Part shown: positions 17,179-26,539 of the stretch, one piece after another | Position numbering within the stretch: the first letter of the stretch is position 1 | Layout: each line of letters starts with the position of its first letter | Assembly (NCBI RefSeq): GCF_031583575.1 | Contig: NZ_CP134146.1 | Coordinates: 1,922,001-1,986,000, forward strand | DNA from: Thalassotalea nanhaiensis | GTDB lineage: Bacteria; Pseudomonadota; Gammaproteobacteria; Enterobacterales; Alteromonadaceae | Direction of reading: 5' to 3' | Length of the DNA: 64,000 bases | Program-made: the position numbers and the translations under genes | The notes under the pieces: model-generated | The model's database searches: none | Seen by the model: the letters and a program-made list of their open reading frames with translations, nothing else | What the model was told of the DNA's origin: nothing

Positions 17179-17787
17179 ATGAAAACCATCGATATTGATG
17201 ACGAACTTTATCAATACATCGCCAGTAATACTAAGTTTATTGGTGAAAGTGCCTCCGACATTCTACGACGCCTGTTAAGCTTTGATGAGCTGGTTGAAGC
17301 TAACGCAACCGTACAAGAAGAAACTCAACCTGTTACTAAAGCAAAACCTAAAAAAGCTAAAGTGACTTCAGATGCAGTTGATTTAGTTGAATTAAAACCT
17401 AAAAAAGTAGCAAAGCCTGAGCCAGTTAAAACATCTGTGCCAGAAAATGTGCAAAACATTTTTGACTTAATTAACAAAGAAGAACTTGCCACCCAAAAGG
17501 GAGCGGTAGGACGTTTTTTATTAATCTTAAGTAATATGCATCGTGTTCATACGCAACAGTTTGATTCTGTACTGGATATACAAGGCCGAGATCGCTTGTA
17601 TTTTGCTAAAGCCGAACTAGATTTATTAGAAGCAGGCAGCAGTACCAAACCTAAACAAATACCTAATTCTGAGTTTTGGGTTATTACTAACTCAAATACT
17701 ACAAGAAAGAAGCGTATGCTTACCGAAGTTGCCAATGTGTTAGGTTACAGCACAAGTGACGCTGAAAGAATTAGAGAATTTCTTTAA
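17179..17787 (+). CDS. seqA: Negative modulator of replication initiation SeqA
   Basis: 202 residues. Binds hemimethylated GATC pairs and sequesters newly replicated oriC. N-terminal multimerisation motif [33 protein letters not shown] (1-33 region), a charged Lys-rich linker (about 48-88), then the DNA-binding domain from about 90 with [18 protein letters not shown] and the C-terminal [18 protein letters not shown]. The linker is longer than in E. coli (181 residues). pgm follows, as in E. coli; ybfF is divergent. Confidence 0.96.
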   Translation: MKTIDIDDELYQYIASNTKFIGESASDILRRLLSFDELVEANATVQEETQPVTKAKPKKAKVTSDAVDLVELKPKKVAKPEPVKTSVPENVQNIFDLINKEELATQKGAVGRFLLILSNMHRVHTQQFDSVLDIQGRDRLYFAKAELDLLEAGSSTKPKQIPNSEFWVITNSNTTRKKRMLTEVANVLGYSTSDAERIREFL

Positions 17788-17853
17788 TTTACAAACATTG
17801 CAGCGAACTAATAAAGGCAAATTAATGCCAAGCTAGATATTGAAGGACTAATG

Positions 17854-19500
17854 ATGAGCATTCATCCTCATGCCGGTAAACCAGCAAGACCAGAAGACAG
17901 AATTAACATTGGTCGATTAACCAGTGACTATTTCTTTCTTAAACCTGATGTAAATATTGCGGCTCAACAAGTAAGTTTTGGTACCTCAGGTCATCGAGGC
18001 TCTGCTGCTAAGACAAGTTTTAATGAAAACCATATATTAGCAATAACTCAGGCGGTCGCTGAGTACAGGACACAGCATCAATTTCAAGGGCCTTTATATT
18101 TAGGTAAAGACACTCATGCTTTATCCGAGCCTGCATTTATTAATGCCATCTGTGTTTTAATTGCTAATGGTGTGCCTGTTGTTATTCAACAAGATGAAGG
18201 ATTTACTCCTACTCCTGTTATTTCCAGATTAATCATTGCTCATAATGCAACGAATGACGCTCAAGCTGATGGATTAATTATCACACCTTCACATAATCCA
18301 CCGAGTGATGGGGGGATAAAATATAATCCACCGCACGGTGGGCCGGCAGAAGGTGAGATCACTAAACTTATCGAACAACGTGCTAATGAAATATTAGCCA
18401 ATGGTTTAAGTGATGTTAAACAAGTTAGCTTTATAGAAGCGATGAGTTCTGAATTATTAACCAAGTCAGATTTCATTAACTTTTATGTGGATGAGCTTGC
18501 TAAAGTTGTCGACATGAACGCTATCAAAAAGGCGGGCATTAAAATTGGCGTCGATCCATTAGGTGGCTCGGGTATTGACTACTGGCCAGTAATAGCACAA
18601 AAGTATGGTTTAAACCTTGAGATTGTAAACCCTGTTGTTGACGCTAGTTTTGGTTTTATGGCGCTTGATAAAGACGGAAAAATCCGTATGGATTGCTCTT
18701 CGCCTTACGCAATGGCAGGTCTTATTGCGATGAAAGACGATTATGACGTAAGTGTTGGTAATGATCCCGATTTTGATCGTCATGGTATTGTGACCAAGTC
18801 TGGCGGCTTAATGAATCCGAATCATTATTTAGCTGTTGCAATAAATTATCTGCTCACTCATCGTAACTGGCCTGAAACTGCCAAAATCGGTAAGACCTTA
18901 GTGTCAAGTTCGTTAATCGACCGTTTAGCCGATAAACTTGATAGACCATTGTCTGAAACGCCTGTGGGCTTTAAATGGTTTGTTGATGGTTTAAAAGATT
19001 CAAGCTATGCCTTTGGTGGTGAAGAAAGTGCTGGGGCTTCATTTTTATCATTGGATGGCAGTTGCTGGACAACGGATAAAGATGGTTTCATTATGTGCTT
19101 GTTAGCCGCAGAAATTCTTGCTGTAACGGGCAAAGACCCATATCAATGGTATCAATTTCTAGCGCAAGAATTAGGTGAACCGTGTTATGGGCGTGTTGAG
19201 GCTGTTGCTTCTACAGAGCAGAAAAAGGTATTAACTTCATTATCGAAAGATGATGTTAAGCAAGACACACTTGCAGGTGAAACAATTACTGCTGTACTAA
19301 GCCATGCACCGGGTAATAACGCTGCAATAGGTGGCGTAAAAGTTGTTACTGATAACGGCTGGTTTGCAGCTCGTCCATCTGGCACTGAAGAAATTTATAA
19401 AATATACGCTGAAAGCTTTATCAGTGAAGAACACCTTCAAACAATAATTAGCGAAGCACAAGTATTGGTTAGTGCAGCATTTAAAAACGCTGGTTTATAA
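17854..19500 (+). CDS. pgm: Phosphoglucomutase (alpha-D-glucose phosphate-specific)
   Basis: 548 residues from the second of two adjacent ATGs, which is 6 bp from the GAAGGA ribosome site (the first is only 3 bp away). Interconverts glucose-1-P and glucose-6-P, supplying UDP-glucose and other precursors for polysaccharide synthesis. Motifs: GTSGHRGSA near residue 45, the phosphoserine loop [15 protein letters not shown], the metal loop DPDFDRHG, the sugar-binding [10 protein letters not shown] and the phosphate-binding [14 protein letters not shown]. It follows seqA as in E. coli. A strong terminator follows. Confidence 0.97.
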   Translation: MSIHPHAGKPARPEDRINIGRLTSDYFFLKPDVNIAAQQVSFGTSGHRGSAAKTSFNENHILAITQAVAEYRTQHQFQGPLYLGKDTHALSEPAFINAICVLIANGVPVVIQQDEGFTPTPVISRLIIAHNATNDAQADGLIITPSHNPPSDGGIKYNPPHGGPAEGEITKLIEQRANEILANGLSDVKQVSFIEAMSSELLTKSDFINFYVDELAKVVDMNAIKKAGIKIGVDPLGGSGIDYWPVIAQKYGLNLEIVNPVVDASFGFMALDKDGKIRMDCSSPYAMAGLIAMKDDYDVSVGNDPDFDRHGIVTKSGGLMNPNHYLAVAINYLLTHRNWPETAKIGKTLVSSSLIDRLADKLDRPLSETPVGFKWFVDGLKDSSYAFGGEESAGASFLSLDGSCWTTDKDGFIMCLLAAEILAVTGKDPYQWYQFLAQELGEPCYGRVEAVASTEQKKVLTSLSKDDVKQDTLAGETITAVLSHAPGNNAAIGGVKVVTDNGWFAARPSGTEEIYKIYAESFISEEHLQTIISEAQVLVSAAFKNAGL

Positions 19501-19523
19501 ATTTAATTCTTAGTCTATATTAT

Positions 19524-19559
19524 AAAAGCCACCTAACTGAACGTTAGGTGGCTTTTTTT
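19524..19559 (+). terminator. Terminator after pgm
   Basis: AAAAGCCACCTAAC / GTTAGGTGGCTTTT stem with a short loop, then T7. Confidence 0.9.
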
Positions 19560-19603
19560 CAGGGAAGAACACTATGCAGAAATGCTAAGGACCTTTCTTA
19601 GAC
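19555..19603 (+). repeat. Fragment related to the dispersed intergenic repeat
   Basis: Begins in the terminator T-run (TTTTTCAGGGA) and contains CAGAAATGCTAAGGACC, matching CAGAAATGCCAAGGACC at 24923-24939. It shares pieces, but not the full order, of the 24848-24995 element. Confidence 0.45.
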
Positions 19604-19711
19604 AAAAACGAAATTTTATTATTTTATTTTCATTTATTTACTCGTCAAATTTTCTATTTAATTTTAAATAACCTAAAATATGACCATCTTCCCTTAAATG
19701 AATAATATTAC

Positions 19712-20773
19712 GTGTCTGATTTACAACAACAATTACTTACCAATGCAGATTTCTTGGCCATTACGCGCCAATATCCAGATGCTCTTCCTGAAACATTTAC
19801 CGTACATTTAACTCACCCAACATCTGGTATACAAACATTAATGAGTGTTTTAGATACTGGCGTTATTAGTTTTGAACCTGTAGAGCAATTTACCGACAGT
19901 GATATAGTGTTATCTTGTGCTGTGCACGGCAATGAAACAGCACCGATAGAAATTTGTCAGCAATTAATCTCAGAAATCATTAAAGGTGAATTAGCGCTTA
20001 AACAACGCGTGTTATTCTTATTTGGTAACCCCGCTTCAATTAATATTGGTCAGCGATTTGTTGAAGAAAATTTAAACAGATTGTTTTCAGGCGCTCATAG
20101 TGATGGCGAAGGACTTTGTAATAAAGAACGTCACCGTGCATTGGCGTTAGAAAACTATGTGAGGGACTTTTTCGATCAAGGTGGGGCAATAGCCGGAGAG
20201 CGAACTCGATACCATTATGACTTGCATACCGCTATTAGAGGGTCAAAAAATGACAAATTTGCTGTTTACCCATTTTTGCATGGCAAACCGAGAAATAAAC
20301 AGCAACTTCAATTTTTATTAAGTTGCGGCATTAATACCATTTTATTGTCTCACAGCCCAACAACGACTTTTAGTTACTTTTCTGCAAATGAGTTTAATGC
20401 ACACGCATTCACTGTCGAGCTTGGTAAAGTAATGCCATTTGGTGAAAATAACATGAATAAGTTTGCAGCCTGTAAAAATGCATTAACTAATCTTTTAAGC
20501 GCGAATGATCTCGAACTTGACGAGTTTGATGAAGGCAATTTTAATATTTATGAAATATTTAAAACCATAAATAGAGAAACCGAAGATTTTTATTTAACGT
20601 TTGCTGAAAATGCAGAAAACTTTACTGACTACCCTTTGGATCATGTATTGGCTGTAGACGGGCAAACAGAACATAAAGTAACAGTACCTGGTGAAGCGAT
20701 AATATTCCCTAATGCCCAAGTGGCAATTGGGCAACGAGCTTTATTGACTGTAATACCATGTAGCATTGATTAA
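19712..20773 (+). CDS. astE: Succinylglutamate desuccinylase
   Basis: 353 residues from a GTG start; no strong ribosome site is visible and no in-frame ATG lies near. Zinc carboxypeptidase-like amidohydrolase that releases succinate and glutamate in the last step of the AST arginine-degradation pathway. Zinc ligands are seen in CAVHGNETAPIE (His and Glu) and HYDLHTAIRGS (second His); the catalytic Glu is likely the one in TVELGKV. The other ast genes are not in this window, so the pathway would be completed elsewhere. An aspartoacylase-type function is a less likely alternative. Confidence 0.85.
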   Translation: MSDLQQQLLTNADFLAITRQYPDALPETFTVHLTHPTSGIQTLMSVLDTGVISFEPVEQFTDSDIVLSCAVHGNETAPIEICQQLISEIIKGELALKQRVLFLFGNPASINIGQRFVEENLNRLFSGAHSDGEGLCNKERHRALALENYVRDFFDQGGAIAGERTRYHYDLHTAIRGSKNDKFAVYPFLHGKPRNKQQLQFLLSCGINTILLSHSPTTTFSYFSANEFNAHAFTVELGKVMPFGENNMNKFAACKNALTNLLSANDLELDEFDEGNFNIYEIFKTINRETEDFYLTFAENAENFTDYPLDHVLAVDGQTEHKVTVPGEAIIFPNAQVAIGQRALLTVIPCSID

Positions 20774-20904
20774 CGAGATCTGTACATCAAGTAAATCGAT
20801 ATTAAAAAGTGTAAAGCAAAATTTCCACTAAAATTAACTTTTAAGCGACTAATTTTGCTAAAAAATTGCATGTATATTACCCAAAATGTAAAGTTCTCGC
20901 GATA

Positions 20905-20933
20905 AATGCCCTAAGCCAAAGCTGTAGGGCATT
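20905..20933. other. Hairpin upstream of the bkd operon
   Basis: AATGCCCT / AGGGCATT perfect 8 bp stem around a 13 nt loop, 125 bp before bkdA1. No T-run follows on either strand, so it is not a canonical terminator; it could be an operator or an mRNA leader structure. Confidence 0.35.
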
Positions 20934-21057
20934 ACACCTAAATAAAATAAATAATTCATAGTTAAAGCCTTAAATTAAACTTTACTTAATAAAAGTGGCT
21001 TTATAATTAGTTAGGTTAATACAACAAAGCACGTAAGTGCTGTTATCAGAGAATCTT

Positions 21058-22239
21058 ATGAACACTGAAAAGTATCAAGAAGGTCGAGTGGTTCACCAAG
21101 TTGAAGCCATTGACGGTCATTCCGTAGAAATTCCAATTCTTAAAATATTAAAGCAAGACGGTAGTGTGTATAAAAATGCAGACATGCCTGTTATCGACAA
21201 AGAGCTTGCGACAAAAATTTATAAAACATTAGCATTTCATCGAGTATTAGATGAACGTATGATCGCTTCTCAACGCCAAGGTCGTTTAAGCTTTTATATG
21301 TCGGCATTAGGTGAAGAAGCAGCCAGTGTTGGTAGCGCAGCCGGTCTTGATGATAACGATATGATGATGGCTCAATACCGTGAACAAGGTGCATTGATGT
21401 TTCGAGGTTTTAGCCTTGAAAACTTTATGAATCAAATGTTCTCAAATGAGAAAGATCTTGGTAAAGGTCGCCAAATGCCAATTCATTATGGTTCACAAGA
21501 GCTGAACTATATGACAGTTTCATCACCATTAGGTACACAAATCCCTCAAGCTGCTGGTTATGCTTACGGGCAAAAGCTTAAAGGTAACAAGCAATGTACC
21601 ATTTGTTATTTTGGTGAAGGTGCGGCTTCTGAAGGTGATTTTCACGCTGGTTTAAATATGGCTGCAGTGCAAAGAGCGCCAGTAATATTCTTTTGTCGTA
21701 ATAATGGTTACGCCATTTCTACACCTTCTTCTGAACAGTTTGCCGGTAATGGTATAGCTTCACGTGGTGTTGGCTATGGCATACGTACAATCAGAGTAGA
21801 CGGTAATGACTTATTAGCGGTATTAAAAGCGACTCAAGATGCTCGTCATTATGCCATTGAAAATAACAAACCAGTGATCATTGAAGCAATGTCATACCGT
21901 TTAGGCGCACATTCAACCTCTGATGATCCAAGTGGCTACCGTACTCGCGAAGAAGAAGCAAAATACGCTGACCATGATCCTATCCTGAGAATGAAAAATT
22001 GGATGCTTGCCAATGAATGGTGGGATGAAACCCAAGAAGAAGAATTATTCGAAGCATACCGAAAAGACGTATTAGCCGCTGTAAAAGTAGCTGAAGTAAT
22101 AGAAAAACCAGCGATTGAAGAATTAATCACTGATGTGTACGACGTAGCTCCAAAACATTTAGAACAACAACTTGCTGATTTAAAAGAACACATTAAGAAG
22201 TATCCTGATGCCTACCCAGTTACTGCAGGGAGAATATAA
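21058..22239 (+). CDS. bkdA1: Branched-chain 2-oxoacid dehydrogenase E1 alpha
   Basis: 393 residues from the ATG at 21058 ([20 protein letters not shown]); a GTG seven codons earlier is less likely. Thiamine-diphosphate E1 alpha of the complex that oxidatively decarboxylates 2-oxo acids from valine, leucine and isoleucine. The TPP-binding motif is seen as [19 protein letters not shown] ... [11 protein letters not shown], and [15 protein letters not shown] is the phosphorylation-loop equivalent. The E1 beta gene starts 2 bp after the stop, then E2. No E3 (lpd) gene is adjacent, so the shared lipoamide dehydrogenase must be encoded elsewhere. Confidence 0.94.
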   Translation: MNTEKYQEGRVVHQVEAIDGHSVEIPILKILKQDGSVYKNADMPVIDKELATKIYKTLAFHRVLDERMIASQRQGRLSFYMSALGEEAASVGSAAGLDDNDMMMAQYREQGALMFRGFSLENFMNQMFSNEKDLGKGRQMPIHYGSQELNYMTVSSPLGTQIPQAAGYAYGQKLKGNKQCTICYFGEGAASEGDFHAGLNMAAVQRAPVIFFCRNNGYAISTPSSEQFAGNGIASRGVGYGIRTIRVDGNDLLAVLKATQDARHYAIENNKPVIIEAMSYRLGAHSTSDDPSGYRTREEEAKYADHDPILRMKNWMLANEWWDETQEEELFEAYRKDVLAAVKVAEVIEKPAIEELITDVYDVAPKHLEQQLADLKEHIKKYPDAYPVTAGRI

Positions 22240-22241
22240 TT

Positions 22242-23219
22242 ATGGCTCAAATGAATTTATTACAAGCCATTAATAATGCCTTGGACATCGCAATGACTGA
22301 AAACGAATCTGCGGTTTGTTTCGGTGAAGATGTTGGCCATTTTGGTGGCGTATTTCGCGCGACAAGTAACTTACAAGAAAAGTTTGGTAAAGACAGATGT
22401 TTCAATACTCCGTTAACTGAGCAGGGGATTATGGGCTTTGCCAATGGCTTAGCGTCACAAGGTAGTGTGCCTATTGCTGAAATCCAGTTTGCCGATTATA
22501 TCTTTCCTGCATTTGATCAAATCGTTAATGAATCTGCTAAATTTAGATACCGCTCTGGTAACGAATTTGATGTTGGTAACCTTACTATTCGTACGCCATA
22601 CGGCGGTGGTATTGCAGGTGGTTTGTACCATTCACAATCACCAGAAGCGTACTTTGCTCATACTCCGGGCTTGAAAATTGTGGTACCGCGTAACCCATAT
22701 CAAGCTAAAGGTCTGCTACTGGCGGCAATTCGTGATAAAAACCCGATTATATTCTTCGAGCCTAAAAAGCTTTACCGTGCCTCTACGGGTGAGGTACCTG
22801 AAGAAGATTATCAATTACCTCTAGGTAAGGCTGAAGTTGTAAGCAACGGTACTGATATCACATTATTAGGCTGGGGTGCGCAAATGGAAACCATCGAAAA
22901 AGCTGCTCAAATGGCAGAAAAAGAAGGTGTTTCTTGTGAGATTGTTGATTTACGTTCAATATTACCTTGGGATGTAGATACAGTTGCTGAGTCTGTTAAA
23001 AAGACTGGTCGATTACTCATAAACCATGAAGCTCCTTTAACTGGCGGTTTTGCCGGTGAAATAGCGGCTACTATCCAAGATAAGTGTTTCTTACATTTAG
23101 AATCACCAATCTCTCGAGTGTGTGGTTTAGATACCCCGTTCCCACTAGCGCATGAAAAAGAATACATGCCAGATGAATTAAAAACCTTTGAAGCCATTAT
23201 GGCCTCGGTAAATTACTAG
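22242..23219 (+). CDS. bkdA2: Branched-chain 2-oxoacid dehydrogenase E1 beta
   Basis: 325 residues, the family's usual length. Pairs with E1 alpha to form the TPP-dependent decarboxylase. Transketolase-type pyrimidine-binding domain with [20 protein letters not shown] and [18 protein letters not shown], then [20 protein letters not shown]. The C-terminal domain contains [12 protein letters not shown] and [16 protein letters not shown]. Translationally close to both neighbours (2 bp and 10 bp gaps). Confidence 0.95.
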   Translation: MAQMNLLQAINNALDIAMTENESAVCFGEDVGHFGGVFRATSNLQEKFGKDRCFNTPLTEQGIMGFANGLASQGSVPIAEIQFADYIFPAFDQIVNESAKFRYRSGNEFDVGNLTIRTPYGGGIAGGLYHSQSPEAYFAHTPGLKIVVPRNPYQAKGLLLAAIRDKNPIIFFEPKKLYRASTGEVPEEDYQLPLGKAEVVSNGTDITLLGWGAQMETIEKAAQMAEKEGVSCEIVDLRSILPWDVDTVAESVKKTGRLLINHEAPLTGGFAGEIAATIQDKCFLHLESPISRVCGLDTPFPLAHEKEYMPDELKTFEAIMASVNY

Positions 23220-23229
23220 GATTTATGAA

Positions 23230-24801
23230 ATGAGTATTGATTTTATTTTACCTGATATTGGCGAAGGTATCGTTGAGTGTGAATTGGTTGAATGGTTGGT
23301 TAATGAAGGTGATCATATTGAAGAAGATCAACCTGTAGCTGATGTGATGACCGATAAAGCGTTAGTACAAATTCCAGCGATGCATTCAGGTGTTGTTGAT
23401 AAACTGTATTATGCAAAAGGTGATATCGCGAAAGTACACTCACCTTTATTTGCCATGACACCAATTGGTGAAGAAGCTGAAGTAGCAGCACCTGCTCCTG
23501 AAGCAGTTGCTGAAGCGCCGCAAACGGCTAGCCCATCTGAAACAGTTACCGCAAGTTCAATTGAAGACTTCATTTTACCTGACATTGGAGAGGGTATTGT
23601 AGAATGTGAAATCGTTGATTGGTTAGTTTCAGAAGGTGATCTGATTGAAGAAGATCAGGCCGTTGTTGATGTAATGACGGATAAAGCGCTAGTTCAAATA
23701 CCATCTAAATACGCGGGTAAAGTAGTAAAATTACATTACGCTAAAGGTGAAATTGCTAAAGTTCATCAACCGCTATTTGCCATTGAAGTTGAAGGTTTAC
23801 AAGCGAAACCTAGTGCTGCAGTAACGCCTGTTACAGAAACTGCACCTACAGCAAATACGCAAACGGCAAAACCTGAAGCCGCTAAGGCAGCGGTAGCAGT
23901 TAAATCTGCAACAGGTAAAGCCATAGCAAGCCCTGCTGTACGTCGTGTTGCTAGAGAGTTAAGCGTTAATATTCACGAAGTGCCTGGAACCGGCCCTAAA
24001 GGTCGTGTGTATAAAGAAGATGTTGTTAACTTTACTCAAGCGCCACAAGCAGCTCCTGTTCAAGCGTCTACGGCCATAAATACACAAACTGTTGGTGGTA
24101 CAAGGGTTGAGCCTATTAGAGGCATTAAAGCCGCTATGGCGAAAGCTATGGTAGCGTCAGTATCAACAATTCCTCACTTTACCTATTGTGAAGAAATTGA
24201 CATGACCAAATTGATTGCTCTGCGCTCTGAATTAAAAGAAGTGTATGCAAAGCAAGACATTAAGTTAACCATGATGCCATTTTTCATGAAGTCTATGTCG
24301 TTAGCGATCAAACAATTTCCGTTAATGAATACTAAAGTAAATGAAGATTGTTCAGAGCTTACTTATTTTGATGATCATAATATTGGTATGGCAGTAGATT
24401 CAAAAGTTGGTTTATTAGTGCCAAACGTGAAAAACGTGCAAAGTTTATCAATTGTTGATGTAGCGAAGGAAATTACCCGTTTAACCAACGACGCTCGTGA
24501 GGGTAGAGTTGCCAGTGGTGATTTAAAAGGCGGTACTATTAGTATTTCTAATATTGGTGCTCTGGGCGGTACGGTTGCAACTCCTATCATTAATAAGCCA
24601 GAGGTTGCTATTGTTGCTTTAGGTAAATTGCAAACCTTGCCTCGCTTTAATGACAAAGGTGAAGTTGAAGCACGTTCAATTATGCAAGTAAGTTGGTCTG
24701 GCGATCATCGTGTAATTGACGGCGGCACAATCGCCCGTTTCAGCAACTTGTGGAAGTCTTTCTTAGAAGAGCCTTCGACCATGTTAATGCACATGTCATA
24801 A
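23230..24801 (+). CDS. bkdB: Branched-chain 2-oxoacid dehydrogenase E2 with two lipoyl domains
   Basis: 523 residues. Dihydrolipoyl acyltransferase core. Two lipoyl domains at about 2-77 and 112-186, with lysines K43 and K152 in VMTDKALVQIP; DIGEGIVECE is repeated at each. The subunit-binding domain lies at about 232-267 (ASPAVRRVAREL...GPKGRVYKEDV). The catalytic domain runs from about 290 to the end, with GDHRVIDGGT (H493). The MTDKALVQIP type is diagnostic for branched-chain E2 as against pyruvate or oxoglutarate E2. Many homologues have a single lipoyl domain, so the duplication parallels that in sucB of this genome. A 13 bp-stem terminator follows. Confidence 0.95.
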   Translation: MSIDFILPDIGEGIVECELVEWLVNEGDHIEEDQPVADVMTDKALVQIPAMHSGVVDKLYYAKGDIAKVHSPLFAMTPIGEEAEVAAPAPEAVAEAPQTASPSETVTASSIEDFILPDIGEGIVECEIVDWLVSEGDLIEEDQAVVDVMTDKALVQIPSKYAGKVVKLHYAKGEIAKVHQPLFAIEVEGLQAKPSAAVTPVTETAPTANTQTAKPEAAKAAVAVKSATGKAIASPAVRRVARELSVNIHEVPGTGPKGRVYKEDVVNFTQAPQAAPVQASTAINTQTVGGTRVEPIRGIKAAMAKAMVASVSTIPHFTYCEEIDMTKLIALRSELKEVYAKQDIKLTMMPFFMKSMSLAIKQFPLMNTKVNEDCSELTYFDDHNIGMAVDSKVGLLVPNVKNVQSLSIVDVAKEITRLTNDAREGRVASGDLKGGTISISNIGALGGTVATPIINKPEVAIVALGKLQTLPRFNDKGEVEARSIMQVSWSGDHRVIDGGTIARFSNLWKSFLEEPSTMLMHMS

Positions 24802-24821
24802 ACAATTCATTATTGAATTAC

Positions 24822-24855
24822 AAAGCTGTTATGTGAAAACATAACAGCTTTTTTT
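24822..24855 (+). terminator. Terminator after bkdB
   Basis: AAAGCTGTTATGT / ACATAACAGCTTT, a 13 bp stem, followed by T-rich sequence. Confidence 0.92.
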
Positions 24856-25015
24856 ACTTCAGGGATGAGGGAATGCAAACTGCCACGGATGGCTTTAAGT
24901 TTGTAACTGGAATACCTATACCCAGAAATGCCAAGGACCGCTCTTATGCATCCATGCATTCACGGCATTCATTACGTCTATGTAAATCATGGTGTATTTC
25001 TGCCTTGTTCATGAA
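24848..25015 (+). repeat. Dispersed intergenic repeat element, longest copy
   Basis: Starts in the bkdB terminator T-run. The first ~57 bp (ACTTCAGGGATGAGGGAATG ... GGATGGCTTTAAGTTTG) match the minus-strand element at 14567-14622. The middle (CAGAAATGCCAAGGACC) matches 19585-19601. The distal part contains TTATGCATCCATGCATTCAC and ends TTCATGAAGGAAT. It fills the gap between the convergent bkdB and gpx genes. No transposase or terminal repeats were seen. Confidence 0.65.
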
Positions 25016-25019
25016 GGAA

Positions 25020-25499
25020 TTAAAGTAATGCCTTTACGAATCGTTCAATTTTTTCTGGCTTATCAATACTGCCAAAACGCTTAATCACTTTACCTTCTCG
25101 GCTTACCAAAAACTTTGTAAAATTCCACTTGATACTTTTACTGCCTAATACACCTTTTGCCTGCTCGGTAAGGTAGTCATACAAAGGATCGGTGTTTTCG
25201 CCATTAACATCAATTTTAGAAAACAAATCAAAACTGATATTAAAGTTTAAATCACAAAATCCCTTAATTTCAGCATCATCACCAGTTTCCTGTTTACCAA
25301 ACTGATTACAAGGGAAGGCCAACACTTCAAAGCCTTGGTCTTTGTACTTTTTATAGAGTTCTTCAATACCTGCATATTGCGGTGTAAACCCACATGCGCT
25401 GGCAGTATTAACGATAAGCAATACTTTATTTTGATAATTTAACAATGGAATTGTATCGCCAACATTATTAATCACTGAAAAATCATATAAATTAGTCAT
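25020..25499 (-). CDS. Glutathione peroxidase family protein
   Basis: 159 residues. Thiol peroxidase that reduces hydrogen peroxide or lipid hydroperoxides. Peroxidatic C36 in NTASACGFTPQYAGIEELY, with FPCNQFGKQE (catalytic Gln) and IKWNFTKFLV (catalytic Trp and Asn); a Cys is used, not selenocysteine. A second Cys in FPCNQ is usual for thioredoxin-linked forms. Cytoplasmic, single gene, convergent with bkdB across the repeat element. Confidence 0.94.
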   Translation of the reverse strand: MTNLYDFSVINNVGDTIPLLNYQNKVLLIVNTASACGFTPQYAGIEELYKKYKDQGFEVLAFPCNQFGKQETGDDAEIKGFCDLNFNISFDLFSKIDVNGENTDPLYDYLTEQAKGVLGSKSIKWNFTKFLVSREGKVIKRFGSIDKPEKIERFVKALL

Positions 25500-25588
25500 T
25501 TTTTTGCCTGTTTAAGTCTTTTTATTTTGGATTCATCACATTACACTAACACCATTAAATAACGAATCACTAGTAATTGGAAAATAAA

Positions 25589-26458
25589 ATGAAAAATGTC
25601 GCCTTTATCGGTTTAGGAGTTATGGGGTATCCAATGGCTGGCCATTTAGCCAAAGCAGGCTATCAAGTTACGGTTTATAACCGAACTACAGCAAAAGCGA
25701 TGCAATGGGCGCATGATTTTGAAAACTCGTTTGCTAGTACCCCTAGAGAAGCTGTAGAGAATGCAGATATCGTATTTGCCTGTGTTGGAAACGATGATGA
25801 TGTGCGAGAAGTATCATATGGCGAGGATGGTATTTTTGCCGGAATTAAGCCTGGCGCAATTTATGTCGATCATACGACCGCTTCAGCTGAATTAGCGCGT
25901 GAACTAAATGACGTTGCAATTAAACAAGGTAATCACTTTATTGATGCGCCGGTTTCTGGTGGTCAGGCTGGCGCTGAAAATGGACAACTCACTGTAATGT
26001 GCGGCGGAGACGAAGCTATATTTGCACAAGTTCAGCCGGTAATGGATGCGTTCGCAAAATTTAGCCAACTTATGGGGCCTGTGGGCAAAGGTCAAATTGC
26101 TAAAATGGCCAATCAAATTTGTATTGCCGGGGTTGTACAAGGGCTGAGTGAAGCATTTAACTTTGCACAACGTGCAGGCTTAGACGCCGATAAACTTGTC
26201 GAAACCATATCTAAAGGTGCTGCGGGCTCTTGGCAAATGGAAAATCGTTATAAAACCATGTTCTCTGGTGAATACGACTTTGGTTTTGCCGTTGATTGGA
26301 TGCGTAAAGATTTGGCGATTGCCTTTGCCGAAGCTGAAAAATATGACGCACAATTACCAATGACAAAAATGGTTGATGGTTTTTATGAAGAAGTTCAAAA
26401 GCAGGGCGGTAGTCGCTATGACACGTCTAGTTTGATTTGTTTATTAAAAGATAAGTAA
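25589..26458 (+). CDS. Beta-hydroxyacid dehydrogenase, 3-hydroxyisobutyrate dehydrogenase type
   Basis: 289 residues from the ATG at 25589 (MKNVAFIGLGVMGYPMAGHLA); a TTG four codons upstream is in frame. NAD(P) Rossmann motif GLGVMG at the N-terminus, substrate motif DAPVSGGQAGAENGQL and the catalytic-lysine helix GKGQIAKMANQ. The family includes 3-hydroxyisobutyrate dehydrogenase, tartronate semialdehyde reductase and glyoxylate/succinic semialdehyde reductases. Nearness to the bkd operon would fit valine degradation, but the substrate cannot be fixed from sequence. Confidence 0.9.
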   Translation: MKNVAFIGLGVMGYPMAGHLAKAGYQVTVYNRTTAKAMQWAHDFENSFASTPREAVENADIVFACVGNDDDVREVSYGEDGIFAGIKPGAIYVDHTTASAELARELNDVAIKQGNHFIDAPVSGGQAGAENGQLTVMCGGDEAIFAQVQPVMDAFAKFSQLMGPVGKGQIAKMANQICIAGVVQGLSEAFNFAQRAGLDADKLVETISKGAAGSWQMENRYKTMFSGEYDFGFAVDWMRKDLAIAFAEAEKYDAQLPMTKMVDGFYEEVQKQGGSRYDTSSLICLLKDK

Positions 26459-26485
26459 ATAATCTTAATATCAATTATTCAAAAC

Positions 26486-26520
26486 AATAAAGCCACCTGT
26501 TCAGGTGGCTTTACTTTTTA
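26486..26520. terminator. Terminator shared by convergent genes
   Basis: AAAGCCACCTG / CAGGTGGCTTT hairpin lying between the two convergent stop codons (26458 and 26540). T-rich on the plus-strand side, A-run on the other, so possibly bidirectional. Confidence 0.85.
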
Positions 26521-26539
26521 TCAGCAATTAATTGAACTT

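Noticed and set aside
20905-20933. Terminator after astE
   Set aside because: A good stem, but no T-run on either strand, and it lies about 130 bp past the stop; kept only as an unexplained hairpin.
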